Source: Tetrastigma voinierianum (lineage: Eukaryota; Streptophyta; Magnoliopsida; Vitales; Vitaceae). Taken from it: DNA of 64,000 nt. Below are positions 21,545 to 33,231 of this stretch, piece by piece. A program made the translations under genes and the position numbers. Under the pieces are notes generated by a model, which saw nothing but the letters and a program-made list of their open reading frames with translations, was not told the origin of the DNA and made no database searches. Where the stretch lies: the NCBI GenBank assembly GCA_016808115.1, contig JAEQBH010003946.1, positions 116,745 through 180,744 of the forward strand, in the 5' to 3' direction. The stretch's first letter is position 1. Every line of letters starts with the position of its first letter.

Positions 21545-21870
21545 CCCTATAATTGGTTATGAGTCCACAATGTTATACACGTTGTGGTAGTGTAGTATGA
21601 TCACCCTTGTATCCCTACGGATTAATGATGATGTGACTCTATCTATTCAGTTTGAGCTAGCTAAGTCGATGCCCAATGTGACAGATGGATGTCGCATGAC
21701 CTCCTACGATTGGTTTGTAGTCCACAATGTGATACACGTCGTGATAGTGTAGTGCGTAGTGGTGATAAGTCAGAAGAGTCCACCATCACCCACATATCCC
21801 TATGAACTAATTACGATGTGATTCGATCTATTCAGTTTGAGCAGACCAAGTCGATGCCTGATGTGAGTGA
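21545..21870. repeat. Two diverged tandem copies of a ~160-bp unit
   Basis: The first copy (about 21,555-21,685) and the second (about 21,715-21,870) share AGTCCACAATGT, TACACGT(T/C)GTG(G/A)TAGTGTAGT, a CC(C)TATG/CTACGGA(A)TTAAT segment and TCTATTCAGTTTGAGC followed by AAGTCGATGCC. The second has an extra ~35 bp in the middle. This looks like part of an uncharacterised transposon. Confidence 0.6.
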
Positions 21871-22120
21871 TAGCCTAACTTCTATCCTGATATACCCGAT
21901 GTGTATCTAATGGGTATTGGGTCTAATGCCATGGGATCAAGTTCGGGCTCCCTGGTCATTCGGGTTGCTCATGTATGACATATGTGGGATTAGACTTGTC
22001 CCATTCCAAACATGTACAACAACTAAGGGATCAACTCTTCTCAAGCTATCTTCTCGTTCTCCTTCCTCTGTCCCTCGGTCTCAAAATTCCCCACATAAAC
22101 GTCCTTCTCTCTTCCAGTCG

Positions 22121-22776
22121 TCGGAAAAAGCCCCATATTGACCTGCATGGGTGCCATGGGCTTTGCCGGGCCCTCTAACCGGCGACCCGGTCTGACTAAA
22201 GTGCAATTGGACCGGCCCATCCCGGCGGCTGCGAAAAGGCACGACTTAAGGCGGATCCATATATCCTCCTAGCGGGAAGGGTTCCGGATGCCATCTCTGG
22301 GAGAGATTTTATTTAACGAGTCTTCGTGGATAGACTCCCCGGAGAGGCATGCGCCCCTTCCATGCGCGCCACAGATTCAAGGTGGACAAACGCTCTCGGG
22401 GTCCTGCATTCGGGAAATACGTCCACTTAAAGGGAAGAACTAGTCTCCATGCGAGATATATGTCACCTTCCCCTCCCCGATCTTCCATTTAAAGGAAGAA
22501 CTAGTCTCACTTGTACGACCATATCGTCACCTTCCTTAGTTTGGGAGGAAATTATCCACTTTCCGCGTAAAGTGGATCCCCTTCCTCGATAGGAGGTCGA
22601 GGACGAAATAAGGTGCGGACTCACCGGGCGAAAATCAGTTGCAAAGGAGAAGAGAAAGGATCTAACCCGACATCGGAGCGGCGGAGAGACCTCCTGCTTT
22701 CTTAGTTGTTTGTTTTGCGAGGTTGTCATGGGCGGTGTATGTTACGCGACGATGACTGAAAGGTGCGGAACCTACA
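22121..22776 (+). repeat. Left LTR of the Retand-like element
   Basis: Matches 33,232-33,904 through many shared blocks: GGGTGCCA(T/C)GGGCTTTGCC, GATCCA(T/A)ATATCCTCCTAG, GGATAGACTCCCCGGAGAGG, TTCAAGGTGGACAAA and CTTTCTTAGTTGTTTGTTTT. It ends GGAACCTACA just before the primer binding site. Many single-base and short indels separate the two LTRs, implying age or sequence error. Confidence 0.75.
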
Positions 22777-22778
22777 AT

Positions 22779-22792
22779 TGGCGCCGTCATGG
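22779..22792 (+). promoter_or_regulatory. Primer binding site of the gypsy element
   Basis: TGGCGCCGTCATGG lies two bases after the LTR end. The TGGCGCC start is the usual site of plant Athila/Tat-type elements. Confidence 0.65.
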
Positions 22793-23629
22793 GAAACGCC
22801 TGGCAGGGAAATCTCGGAGCGTGCGCGAGCCTTTGGGTTCATCATTTCCTTAGTGATCTCCCTTTACGGAGATTCCCGATAGTTCCGTTCATCCGGGCCG
22901 TGGGAGTTTATCGTCATGTCTAGCGACCAGTTAACCCGACCGTTGAGGATCGGTTTCTCGGTTGGCGTCGGAGATGGAGCTAGCAGAGGGGCGAGCTGAA
23001 CATAAGGCCTAGTGCGTGAGCATGCGGGCGGCACTACGGTGAAGAGCGAGCGCTTGCAGTCCGTTTGGAGACCAGCGGGCGAACCTACTAGAAGCTTCCC
23101 AGCATGTACCCCCAACTTGGACGAACAAGGGAAAGAGCACGCCTACTGACGCAAGCGATCCAGGCGGATGGCGAGTTGTCTTCAAGTAGCTCTCCACTCC
23201 TTCGTCATTCACCACCTCGGAGCAATGCGGAAGCCAAGTCCAGAAAGAGACCACCTCGCCATTCCATTCAGGCTATCAGTGGCACATGTCGCCGGATCGA
23301 GAGGCCGTGGGGGCCAGGCCCCGTCGGGTTAGTACGAGCATATGCCTACGGTGAGGGTATGGCCCCCGGTATCTACTGCGTAGTACCGTGCGGCGATTGC
23401 CTCCTCCTGCATGCGAGTCTTATCCCCACAATGCGGGAGCCGTACGACATGCTTTCTTCAGCAAGCCGGCGTATTTTGGATTACGAGCCCGCTCTCGGAT
23501 TAAGCCATTCCTTGAATTTGCTATGTCTGGCCAGCTCCTCGATCCATGTGATCATATGTTGCACTTTAACAAGGCAATGATCCTTAACAGTAGAAACGTC
23601 GACTTTTTGTGTAAGGTATTCTCGGCTAA

Positions 23630-24010
23630 CTGAAAGGACTGCTCGGCGCTGGTTCCATAAGCTTCTAAGAGGATCCATAAACTCATTCGGCGAATTATGG
23701 GCCACCTTTGTCTCTCAGTATCTGTGCTCCATTCGGTAGAAAGAAAACATCAGCTCACTCCAATCCATCTTCAAGCGGGATGACAAATCCATCCGGGACT
23801 TCACCCGGAGATTTGGACAAGTTGTCTAACCAGTGTCACGTATAGTATGGATGCGTCTTCTGAGGAACTTCGAAGAAGCACAGGCAGACTACTCTTCTTC
23901 AGTCCCTTTCCCTTGATCCACCCGTAACCATGGAAGAACTGTATCGGCAGGCAGACAAATACTCCACTCTGGAAGATAATATCCGGGTCGCCTCTGAGCA
24001 TTAATGATAG
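23630..24010 (+). pseudogene. Gypsy gag (retrotransposon gag domain) remnant
   Basis: Frame pieces across this stretch read like the central gag domain: a W-F-H-K-L-L-R-G-S-I-N-S-F-G-E-L-W-A-T-F pattern at about 23,650-23,710, then SSLQSIFKRDDKSIRDFTRR at about 23,755-23,815. Pieces are in different frames and interrupted by stops. Gag forms the particle core. Upstream DNA, 22,800-23,630, has overlapping GC-rich frames that I cannot assign. Confidence 0.55.
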
Positions 24011-24589
24011 CGCCGGGCGTAAAGTTGCCACAGGCGGTCACGAGACAAAGGGAGCTAGACGAGGGCGGCGCCCCCAGGCTGATCGAAGAAAGGATCATCC
24101 CAATTCACCCTCTTAACATCTCCTACAACGGCTACTCCTCATGCAGGATGCCAGGATTCAAATGGCCGCCCATGCGGGTAGAGTCCAGGACAGCCTTGAC
24201 CGGTCGGCGAGGTGTGACTATCCTGGGGACCCGACCGCTGAAACAAATCAATGCAAAGCACAAATTCTTGGTAGAAAAATTGATCCGAGCTGGGCACCTC
24301 AGAAGGTTCATTCGGGGCCATCCTGGAACCCCTTGCTCATCACCCATTGTGAGCTATCGTTGCTCTGAGGCATCCGTCGAACCCCTGACCCACCATCAAC
24401 TATGTCTTGGAGTATATGGTGATTAATACCAATCTAAGAAGCAAAAGACGAAAATGCTCCCGCGAGACCACGGTCGGAAATTTAGGTAAACACCATCCGT
24501 ACCCTAGAGAAGCGACGGTTGACCCGATTGATGGCCCATATCCTTTCACTCTTATAAAGCTGACCCGAGTCATAAAGCCCATTACGATG

Positions 24590-24790
24590 CGCCTTACTCC
24601 TTATGTATTAAAAATTTTGATGTGCATAGGATCCTAGTTGACCCGAACGATAGCATTGGTATTGCACCTCAGGCCTTTATACGGATGATCCCGCCAGTCA
24701 TCTCAATTAAAATTTGGCAAAAATTTTTATGCGATTCAATGGGTCCCTTTCTGGCGGCGGGTGATATTGCTCTCTGTCAGGCAGGGACTG
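24590..24790 (+). pseudogene. Possible gypsy protease remnant
   Basis: A reading frame across 24,625-24,680 gives ILVDPNDSIGIAPQAF in pieces, at the place where Tat-type elements have an active-site segment of the form 'L-V-D-x-G-S-S'. The D-x-G residues are not intact. Evidence is weak and positional. Confidence 0.3.
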
Positions 24791-25429
24791 TAACTTAGCG
24801 GTATTGTTTCGGTGGTTAAAGATTTGCGTCAATACATTATCGTAGGCGAGAACCTAGCTACATGCCATAAGTAATCTCCTCCTTTACCACCAAACTGTCG
24901 GTTATCTCACTTTGCGTGCGGCGGTTGACCTCAAGGTAGCCAATTAGTTTCGTCGAAGTGTTATCGGTTGTCAATTCCTGGCCTTGAAAGGGTAAAGGCC
25001 CGATAGCTCACCCTTCGAAACTCACCCCTCTTCATAATTAGAGCTCTTTGTCTGGCCGCCGGAAAACGAAGAATAATTGGTACAGCCGTCCCTACCAATC
25101 CATGGTCACCGTGACTGACGAGATGTACCTATGTAAGTTCCCTCCTAACGAAGAGGAAAAGACCTAGTTGCAAGAAGTACTAAAGGCTAACGTTGACGTG
25201 TTAGCTGAGTCCGGTGGACAGCATGACAGGATAAGCCCATAAATGCCTCCCCGCAAGTTGAATGTCCTCGAAATCCGCGGACACGTTGACAAAGAGTACG
25301 TCGCTTCCACCCAGACCGCCATCAGATCATCCAGGCCGAGGTGGATAACCTTTGAAGAATTTGGGTTTATCAAGAAGTGATCTGGAATGGCTTGCTAATG
25401 TGGTGGTAGTTAGAAGAAAAGGGAGTAAG

Positions 25430-25810
25430 TGGAGGGTATCGTAGACTATCTGGATCTTAGCGGCCAACGTGTCCCGAGATAGCTTCCCACTACTCTGGCT
25501 AGATCAGATTATCGACGTATCGACCGGGTATGGCATGTGATCATTTATAGATGCATTCTCCGGTTACCATCAGATCCCTATGTACACTTTGATGTAGAAG
25601 AAAACATCACTATCACCCATCGACTCTCTTTGCTCTGTGTGCCATTCGGGTTAAAGAATGTTGGGGCCACCTACCAAAGATTGGTAACCAAGATGTTTCG
25701 GCCACTGCTCGGGAAAACTATGGAAGTGTATATAGATGATATGTTGATAAAGTCTAAGGAGCGGCCAGATCATGCTACTCATTGCAGCAATTATTTGACC
25801 TTCTGAAACA
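25430..25810 (+). pseudogene. Gypsy reverse transcriptase remnant
   Basis: The open piece 25,537-25,806 contains LSLLCVPFGLKNVGATYQRL and MEVYIDDMLIKSKERPDHAT, including the catalytic Y-I-D-D and the F-G-L-K-N-x-x-A-T-Y-Q-R segment typical of plant gypsy RTs. Just upstream another frame supplies the FIDAFSGYHQIPM motif, so a frameshift splits the palm. The YIDD aspartates are intact, but the protein as a whole is not made. Confidence 0.85.
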
Positions 25811-26539
25811 CATGGTATGAAAACTCCATCCTGAAATGTGCATTCGGGGTTAATGCAGGTCGGTTCTTGGGATTCATGATGACTCAGAGGGGGATTGAGG
25901 CTAACCCCTCCCAGCTTAAAGTCATCTTAGAGTCTCCAGCCCCGAGCTCTAGAAAAGAGGTGCAACAACTAACGAGCCGATTAGCTACTTTGGGACAATT
26001 TGTTTCCCGAGTTCATGAGGCAGTTTAAAGCAGTTTTTATTTGCCTAAGGGAGCTAATTGAGCGGACAAATGAAGAATGTGATCGGGCTTTTATCATATC
26101 AAGCGGTATTTAGTCGAACCCCAGATTCTCACAGTCCGACCTGCGTGAAAACTCTCTTCATCTGCTTGGCGGAGTTTCGGATACAGCGATAAGTGCGCGT
26201 TGTTCATAGAGAATGAAGGCGGTGAACGGGCTGTATTCAGCCGTCGACCGTCCTTAGCCCCATGTAGAGACCGGTATAACCGTCGTGAGCGGCGCCTTAG
26301 CCCTCGGATGTGACCAGAAACCGCCCCTACTTCGGGCACATCCCATTGTTGTATTAGCGGCCTCCGCCTGCAGACCATACATAAGCTTGATTTATCGGGA
26401 AGAATGGCTCGCTGGGCAATCGAACTAAGCGAGTACGGCATCCAATCTGAACCAAGGCTTTAAAAAGGCAGTCTTTGGCAAACTTCATAAGCGAGAACTC
26501 CCCCAATCAGGCTTATCTGGGCTGACTCAAATTGGTGGA

Positions 26540-26720
26540 TAACGTGTGGCGTCACAGACAAACCCGAGTGTTTGGCATCGTCTTAACGGTTAAGATCCCG
26601 TCAGGGGATAAGATTGAGGAGCAGACAATCACAGGTTCGATTTAGTGCCTCTAACAATGAATCAGAGTACGAAGCCATCCTGGCCGGGCTTGAGTTACTT
26701 CAGCCACCTGTACGTGGCAA
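26540..26720 (+). pseudogene. Gypsy RNase H remnant
   Basis: A piece reading RFSASNNESEYEAILAGLEL at 26,636-26,697 matches the 'N-N-x-A-E-Y-E-A-L-x-A-G-L' helix of gypsy RNase H, with the catalytic glutamate (E of SEYE) kept. Flanking parts are frameshifted. Confidence 0.75.
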
Positions 26721-27169
26721 GCTCCTCGTCGAGAGAGTGATTCCCGGTGGTGGTCGAGCAGGATTAATGAAGAATTCGAATCCCGAGACCCCCGAATGGT
26801 GAAATATGTGTCCCGGGTGAAACAACGCTTGAGCAACTTTCCGGTTTGGAAACTGGAGCACATTCCTAGGGGCTATGAAAAGGTAGTCACCTTGGCTTAC
26901 GTGGTAAGCATACCACTCACTGAAACTATTTTTGTTACCTATCTACTATCAGCCGACTACTTCAATTGGATCCCCTCAAATAAATCAGGTGGATGAGAAT
27001 CCCCCTTCATGGATGGACCCCATTTCAATATATCTAAGCATAGGCCAGCTCCCTAGTGAGAAAGATAAGACCCATAAACTTCAAGTCCAATAAGCTAGAT
27101 TCTCCTTAGTTGATGGCGACTATTGAGCTATCCATGGCGGCTGTATCTGAAATGTCGGCCTTGGGAACA

Positions 27170-28240
27170 AAGCATGCGTGTTAAGCGAGTACATGAAGGA
27201 ATATGTCAAATCATCACGAGGCGAGAACTTTGGCCCATCGGACTACATACTCAAAGGTCTGATGGCGACCATGAGGAGGCGATGCCGTGATTATACTAGA
27301 AAGTGTGATCACTACCAACGACTTGCCCCTGTCCTAAAATCCCCGGTGTAAGATCTGATCTCTATTTCCAGCCCTTAACCCTTTGCTCAATAGGGGATCG
27401 ATATAGTCGGGACCCTTTGCCTCTCCCGGCCAAAAAGTTGTGTGGTGGCCCGCGACTATTTCAGTAAATGGATTAAGGCCGAAGCATTCTCCTCGATCAA
27501 AGATAAGGATGTCACTCAGTTTATCTGGAAGAATATTGTATGTTGGCTCGGCATCCCCAGATCAATTGTGTCTGACAACAGGCCCCGGTCGACGTTAGGG
27601 TCTGTGAAACTTCTATCAGGGGTGAATAAAAATCTATATACTCCACCCCACGATATCGAAGCTAGAAACGATAGTGCGGCAAAAGCCTCAAACAAAACCC
27701 TATTAACATCCCTGAAGAATCGGTTAGATTCAGCTAAAGGCAAATGGGTAGATGAACTCTCCGGGGTACTCTGGGCTTACAGAACTACAACCCGCAAGCC
27801 CACCGATATATCCCTGTTTGCAATTACTTACGGGATGGAAGCCATAATCCCTACGGAAATTGGCATGCCTACCATCCGGACAGACGTCCTCGAACAAGGG
27901 AATACATATTTAATGGTCAAGGATCTAGACACACTCAATGAATTGCGAGAGTCAGAGGCGATCCGCATAGCATCCTACCAGCGCTAGTTAGCAAATTCTT
28001 GCCCCCTGCCAAAATGGTCGAACCTCGAAACGTTCCAACCGGGAATACGGTCTAAGAAGAGTATTTGAGAATACGATTGATCGAATGCGAGAAAGCTCCA
28101 GCAACTAGGAGGACCATATCTTGTGACACGTCTTTGGTCAATCGGATCTTGCATTATTAGACAAACTTGATGGGACCCACGTGCACACAGAATGTGGAGC
28201 AATGACACATCTTAGAGGTATTATCAATAAAGAATGATTC
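27170..28240 (+). pseudogene. Gypsy integrase remnant
   Basis: Around 27,290-27,340 a frame holds C-D-H-Y-Q-R-L-A-P, the end of the zinc-binding region. The open piece 27,442-27,987 has VVARDYFSKWIKAEAFSSIK and IPRSIVSDN, giving the first two catalytic aspartates (ARDY and VSDN). Where Tat-type integrases have 'G-Q-A-E-A-x-N-K', this reads SAAKASNKTLL, so the catalytic glutamate has become lysine. The C-terminal part continues to about 28,200 in other frames (G-T-H-V segment near 28,165). The enzyme would be inactive. Confidence 0.8.
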
Positions 28241-28283
28241 AATATCAAACGCATATGTCGTCTATTTTTCTTCTCTTACAGGG

Positions 28284-28915
28284 TCAACTAAAGTCCGGGT
28301 GGCGCGAAAATGACCGCCTTGGAGATCGATAACATATAGCTGGGTGAATTAGAATCCGGATGGCGTAGAAAATGACTTGCCACCTTGATTATATAACATC
28401 CTAAGCCCGGTCAAATTAAAGTCAGTATGGCGCGAGAAAAATTACCTATCCGGCTCGGTTAGATAACATCTAACTGGTCAAATTAAAGTCCGGATGGCGC
28501 AGAAAATGACCTATCCGGCTCGGTTAGATAACATCTAGCGGGTGAACTAAGTCCGAGGTAAAGTAGAAAATGATATATCGGCCCGATTAGATAACATCCA
28601 GCTGGTTAAACTAAAGTCCGGGTGGCATAGAAAATGACATGCCCGGCTCAGTTAGATAACATCTAACTAGTCAAATTAAAGTCCGGATGGTGCGAGAAAA
28701 ATGGTCTGAATGGTTGATCATCAGCGGTAGGTCAAATCAGGATAGCGCGAAAATGACCTATCAGGCGGTTAAATAACATCCCGGTGGTCAAACCAAAGTC
28801 GGTGGCGCGAAAATGACTGCCGGCTCGGTTAGATAACATCTAGCGGTCAACCTAAGCCACGGATAGCGCGGAAAGCCTATCGGCCCCGGCCCATAGTTAA
28901 TATCTTGTTGGTCTA
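28284..28915 (+). repeat. About ten tandem 63-bp repeats in the gypsy 3' region
   Basis: Each unit reads approximately GTCAAA(T/C)TAAAGTCCGG then (A/G)TGGCGC(G)AGAAAATGAC, CTATCCGGCTCGG and TTAGATAACATCTAGC. Units begin near 28,284, 28,344, 28,408, 28,475, 28,542, 28,606, 28,674, 28,733, 28,790 and 28,850. They diverge by substitutions and small indels. They lie just past integrase, in the hypervariable 3' region of Tat-type elements, where such arrays are known and can seed satellite DNA. Confidence 0.85.
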
Positions 28916-29239
28916 CGAGAGTCGGATGGCCTTGATGGTAAAGCTATCCGTCCCATTATAGGTAAGTGTTATCTGATTCGACAATGCACTCCGAGTGAAA
29001 GCACAACTCTCGGCATAAAATCGAGCAAGCATCGCGAATGAGATATCCGACCGGCCAGGGATAAGCTATAGCACTGCGAGCTAAGCAGAAAGAAAGTATT
29101 TTCCAAAATTACAAGATAAAATGTCTTTCAAAATGTCAAGAGTACAAAAGCGGGGAATAAAATGGAAAGAGAAATGCGGCTCGCGGCGAGCGATAATTCG
29201 AGCCTTAGCCCTCTGCAACAACCTTGGGTTCCTTATCCA

Positions 29240-31894
29240 ATCTAGTCGACGAGCCCGGGCAAAATATCTACTCCTTCCTCAGCATCCGGGAGATCCTTGG
29301 CTGGCAAATCTTCTCCAGTAGTCTCAACGAGCTCAGCAGCGGGCAAGACAGATGAAGAGCCTAAGGGGCATCGAGGATTCACAAAAAATTCTGGAGGCAA
29401 AGGAGTTGATGTGTCTGGCATCCTTGCTGGGATCATGGGCTTGCTCGCGTATATTGTCTGTAAATCACCATGACCATTGCCGTAGTGAAAATCCACATCC
29501 TTTGCTTGCATCAAATTCCGTATCGATTATGGAAGCTTCTCCGGCGAACTCTTCTAGGAAGCCGTCAAAGTCCTCTTTGATGGTCCTGCTCCATGGCGAG
29601 AGGCCAGTCGGCTCATCGTTGTGATTCTCTTCCTCAGCACTTAGGCGGGCCTCGCCCAGCAATGACGAGGAAGCGTAGACGGAGTCAAGTTAGGACTGAC
29701 GCCGGTCGGCCGCAGCCTGTAGCGTAGTCGGGTGCATTGGACCCGAGATAGTTCCAACTCCACCTGCGCCCGAGCATTGCCCGCCACCTCGATCTCCAAC
29801 AGAGCCATCACCGTTTCGTGTCGGGCGGCATCCTCTCACACTCCTTGAGCAGCCTTATCCAGCGGCTTCTTTGGCTATCGGCTCTGGTGGGCGGTCAATT
29901 AAACCTCTTTAAAAGATGCATCAAGCTCACCATTCGGAAAGTTCTGATTGAACATACGTAGAAACCTCTGCATCCTTAGCCCGATTGGCCAATTCAGTCT
30001 TTGGAGGACATGTTCCAAATGGCAATGATAGCTGCAAAACGGTATTTAGTAAGGCGACAAAACTATGGTTTAGAACTTTTTATAAATTACTTTACCGGCT
30101 CTGTATTGGGCGTGGTCACGATTTACTAAATCTCACGCATCCGTCTGGATATTTGTAATATCCTCTTTTATAGTACCCGTGAAGACGACCGCGGAATACT
30201 CTTCGCAGTCCGATTCGGCGGTGCATCCGTAGCGTTCTCGGGCACAAGTCATCTAGACGATCGACTGCAGATTCACCCCGATTGAAAGGCTTCCAGCGGT
30301 GGAGGATGAGCTTGATGTCGTCAGACCCGGGTGTTGTCACTTCCTCCATCGTCGGAGGAAGGCGGGGCCGCGAGAGATAAAGTTTAGCGATGATCGAGCG
30401 ACAATGACACCTCTTGCGCCGGAGTAGCGCTAAGCTTAGTGCCGGGCGGCTTTCCAGCTGGTCAAGAGGTGGACCACACGCCAGTGCGGGGCGGAGGTGG
30501 AGTGCTCCTTGGTTCTCCATAGGCAATGTCCTCAGGACCGGCCCAGGTCATTAGATCGAATCTCGAGAGAACTAGAATCACGATTGCTGCATCTAGAACC
30601 CCTATCCGTGGGGAGCATGTTGATCGCCGGCCCGATCAGCCTCCCTCTTAGCAGCCTCTGCGGCTTTGCTTCACAGGCACATAACGATCAAACCAATCTT
30701 GTCATCTCTTCTTCATCTTCTTCTCTTAGAAGAAGCATGGTGGGTTCAGGACAAACCCAAGGTATAAAATCTTCCACTTGGGCCTCGGGAGTACTCTTCA
30801 CCCGACCTGTCCCCCTCTTTCCGATTTGCGATACTTGGGGGGCAGAATCGGTCCCCTTTCTTGGTAGAGGAAGCCTCGTCGGGCGGATCCCCCTTTCGTC
30901 CTGGCCAGGAGTCTGAGTGAGGCTTAATTGGAATCCCCTCGCAGTAGAGTTTGGCGGTATAGGCGAGGCCTTGGCGCTTGTTCTAATGCGTCTTCGGCCT
31001 CCTAGGTCCTAATTGATGGCTGACCGCAAATGAAGCTTATAAGGTCAGGTAGCGAAGCGTTCCCGCCATAATCTTTAAGACGTGAGCAAAGCGAGCGAGA
31101 GGGGGGGATGTCGGAAGCGTAGGGAGGCGGGGCTCAGTCCACATTAGCAAGGTTCTTTAACGTGAAGAACCTCATAATGGTGCTCACGTTGAAACCTCCA
31201 ACAGTCTCACAGATCTTCTCGAAGTAGCCTTCTCTACCCACTATACCAACTGCCTCTCGATTTTTTCCCTCGCGTGTGCCTGATCAGTTCAACGTAAAGA
31301 CATGTGTGTATCTAAGCTACGCCACTTCCTAGTTCTACACGGAAAGAAGCTGTGGTAGTTAATATCAAATGGTAGGCCGGGAGAGCCCGGAGTCTCATCC
31401 CAAGGCCCCTCACTAAGGCGCTCCTTTGCCTATGTTTAGGGGAATCGGGAGTCCATTCACAATTATGTAGGAATCTTGGATCGACATAGACATCGGCCCC
31501 CTCGCCTTAATGTTGTTAAAGAATAGAGCGAAGCAAATCTCGACCGATGAGTCAAGCTAGTATAAAGTTCAAAATGCTACATCCGGTTAGAATTCGAATT
31601 ATGTTAGGATGAACAAGGGCGACGACGCCTAATAAAGTGCAAAGCATTTATGAGGCGGGCAGCGGAAGCGAAGTCCGTATAGGTGCTCTTTGGTAAAAAC
31701 ACGGCATTGTGTTCCCCACCCAGAGTGGACTCGTCCGGCTTGTCCATTAACTTCAAGTCAATGTCATCGGGGATCTCGTAGTAAGTTCTCAATTCCTCCA
31801 TTAGGGACGAAACGATATGGCTTACTGACCCAGCCCTCGCCGGGGCCCTTATGCGACTGCTGTTAGTGGAGATTTCTTCCTCACCTCTCGCCAT
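29240..31894 (-). pseudogene. Antisense ORF of the Retand-like element (Transposase_28-like), decayed
   Basis: Opposite in strand to gag-pol, with a plausible start at 31,894. The first piece (31,604-31,894) contains YYEIPDDIDLKLMDKPDEST and AVFLPKSTYTDFASAARL, resembling the plant 'putative gypsy type transposon' (Transposase_28) domain found in antisense ORFs of Tat/Retand elements. Further pieces on the same strand follow near 30,560-30,770 (acidic, containing EDFIPWVCPEPTMLLLR) and at 29,242-29,662 (acidic and proline-rich, with LPAAELVETTGEDLPAKDL). Frames change several times. Its role in these elements is unknown. Naming is from motif memory, so family identity is moderately sure. Confidence 0.55.
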
Positions 31895-33231
31895 TCACAA
31901 AACATATCGGAGGAGGAAGAGAAGCAGTATCAGCCCCCAAGCGACATGCAAGCAGAGTAAAAAAGGCAAAATCACCAAACCTAGGCAAAAACCATCCGGC
32001 CCTAATAAGCCTAGACCTACCCTCACCCCAGAACTTCCCATGGCCGGATAAAGGTCGATGGTAAAGATTCAACACACTTACAAGGGAGATAGAGATTACC
32101 TGTAAAAATGGGAACTGAACAAGCGTCTGGGAGAAAGATTCGAAAACAAACTCAAAGTCGCGGCGTATGTAAATTTGAATTGGGGGGAAGGAATGTAAAC
32201 CACAGGATGATAAGAATGGGAAAAAGAAGAAAGTGATGATGACTCCCTACTTACCAATCGCCTAGGGCTGCGGAGCGCGTGCGTGCGACACTAACCTATC
32301 CTCCTGATCGGCCGGCTGCAGACGCTCAGCTCTTGGGGCGCAATAAGGGTATCTGGCGGATTAGTGAGCCTCTTGTTATCTAACTTTGTTGAGCCCCCAC
32401 GAGCCGTTCCATTAACTAAAATCCTTTAATATCGGCCCGATGGCCAATGGTTTAGCCCATGCCTCAGGATAGAAAGTAAAAATCTGTGGGAATATCGAGG
32501 TAGAACAAGTATAAATGTCGAAAGAATGCGATTTTATTATTTCCTTGAGAATGGCATCCCATCATTACATTCATATCCTTACAAGTGACAGCCAGCGATC
32601 GTATTAAAGCGGTGTATAGTTGTCGAATCAAATCTTTGACGGCCAAAGAAGAAGTAGTAGTAGGAGCCGAAGAGGAAGAAGAAGAAGTAGCAAAATCGCT
32701 ACAAAAAAATAATAATAAAAATTTTAAAAAGATGGAAAGGAGGCTTATGAAGAGTAAAAGCCCCGTTGATTTGGCTGGGGGTGTCCTTGGATGCAGAGGA
32801 TTCCGTTCGAGTTTTATAACCACTTAAAGGCGACGAATATGGATAATCTGTCACGACTCGCTTCAAACCATGCAATCTCTGGTAAAATTCATCTTGCAGA
32901 AAAGCGTATGCCGAATGGTCGATCTGATCATCCTTCATTGCTCACATTGCATCGATTCTCGGCAACGATTCAAATTATCCTTCGTGGAAAGCGTGGATAA
33001 CAAGCGCGCAACGATTACGTCTGCCTCGACCTTTTATAGCGGCCCACTGATCTCGAGGTCATCTCAAGCGACCACATGACATCTAATGCACATTCAAAAA
33101 AGTTAGAAAATTCACATTGGAACATACCAGCATTGATTGCCTATTGTTTCCCATGATAATTAAACGTCAAACATGTTAGAAAAGTCAAACATGTTCTCTT
33201 TTTTCCAACCGGGGATGATCGCCCTCCCCAG

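Noticed and set aside
22100..22130. Target duplication for the Retand-like element
   Set aside because: No 5-bp direct repeat could be matched between the left flank near 22,116 and the right flank after 33,904, so none is claimed.
26614..26863. Possible tRNA B-box (GGTTCGATTT near 26,634)
   Set aside because: No cloverleaf or A-box at the right distance; it lies within RNase H coding remnants.
28284..28915. Regular repeats that could suggest a CRISPR-like array
   Set aside because: Units are contiguous and diverged, with no unique spacers, and they lie inside a plant retrotransposon.
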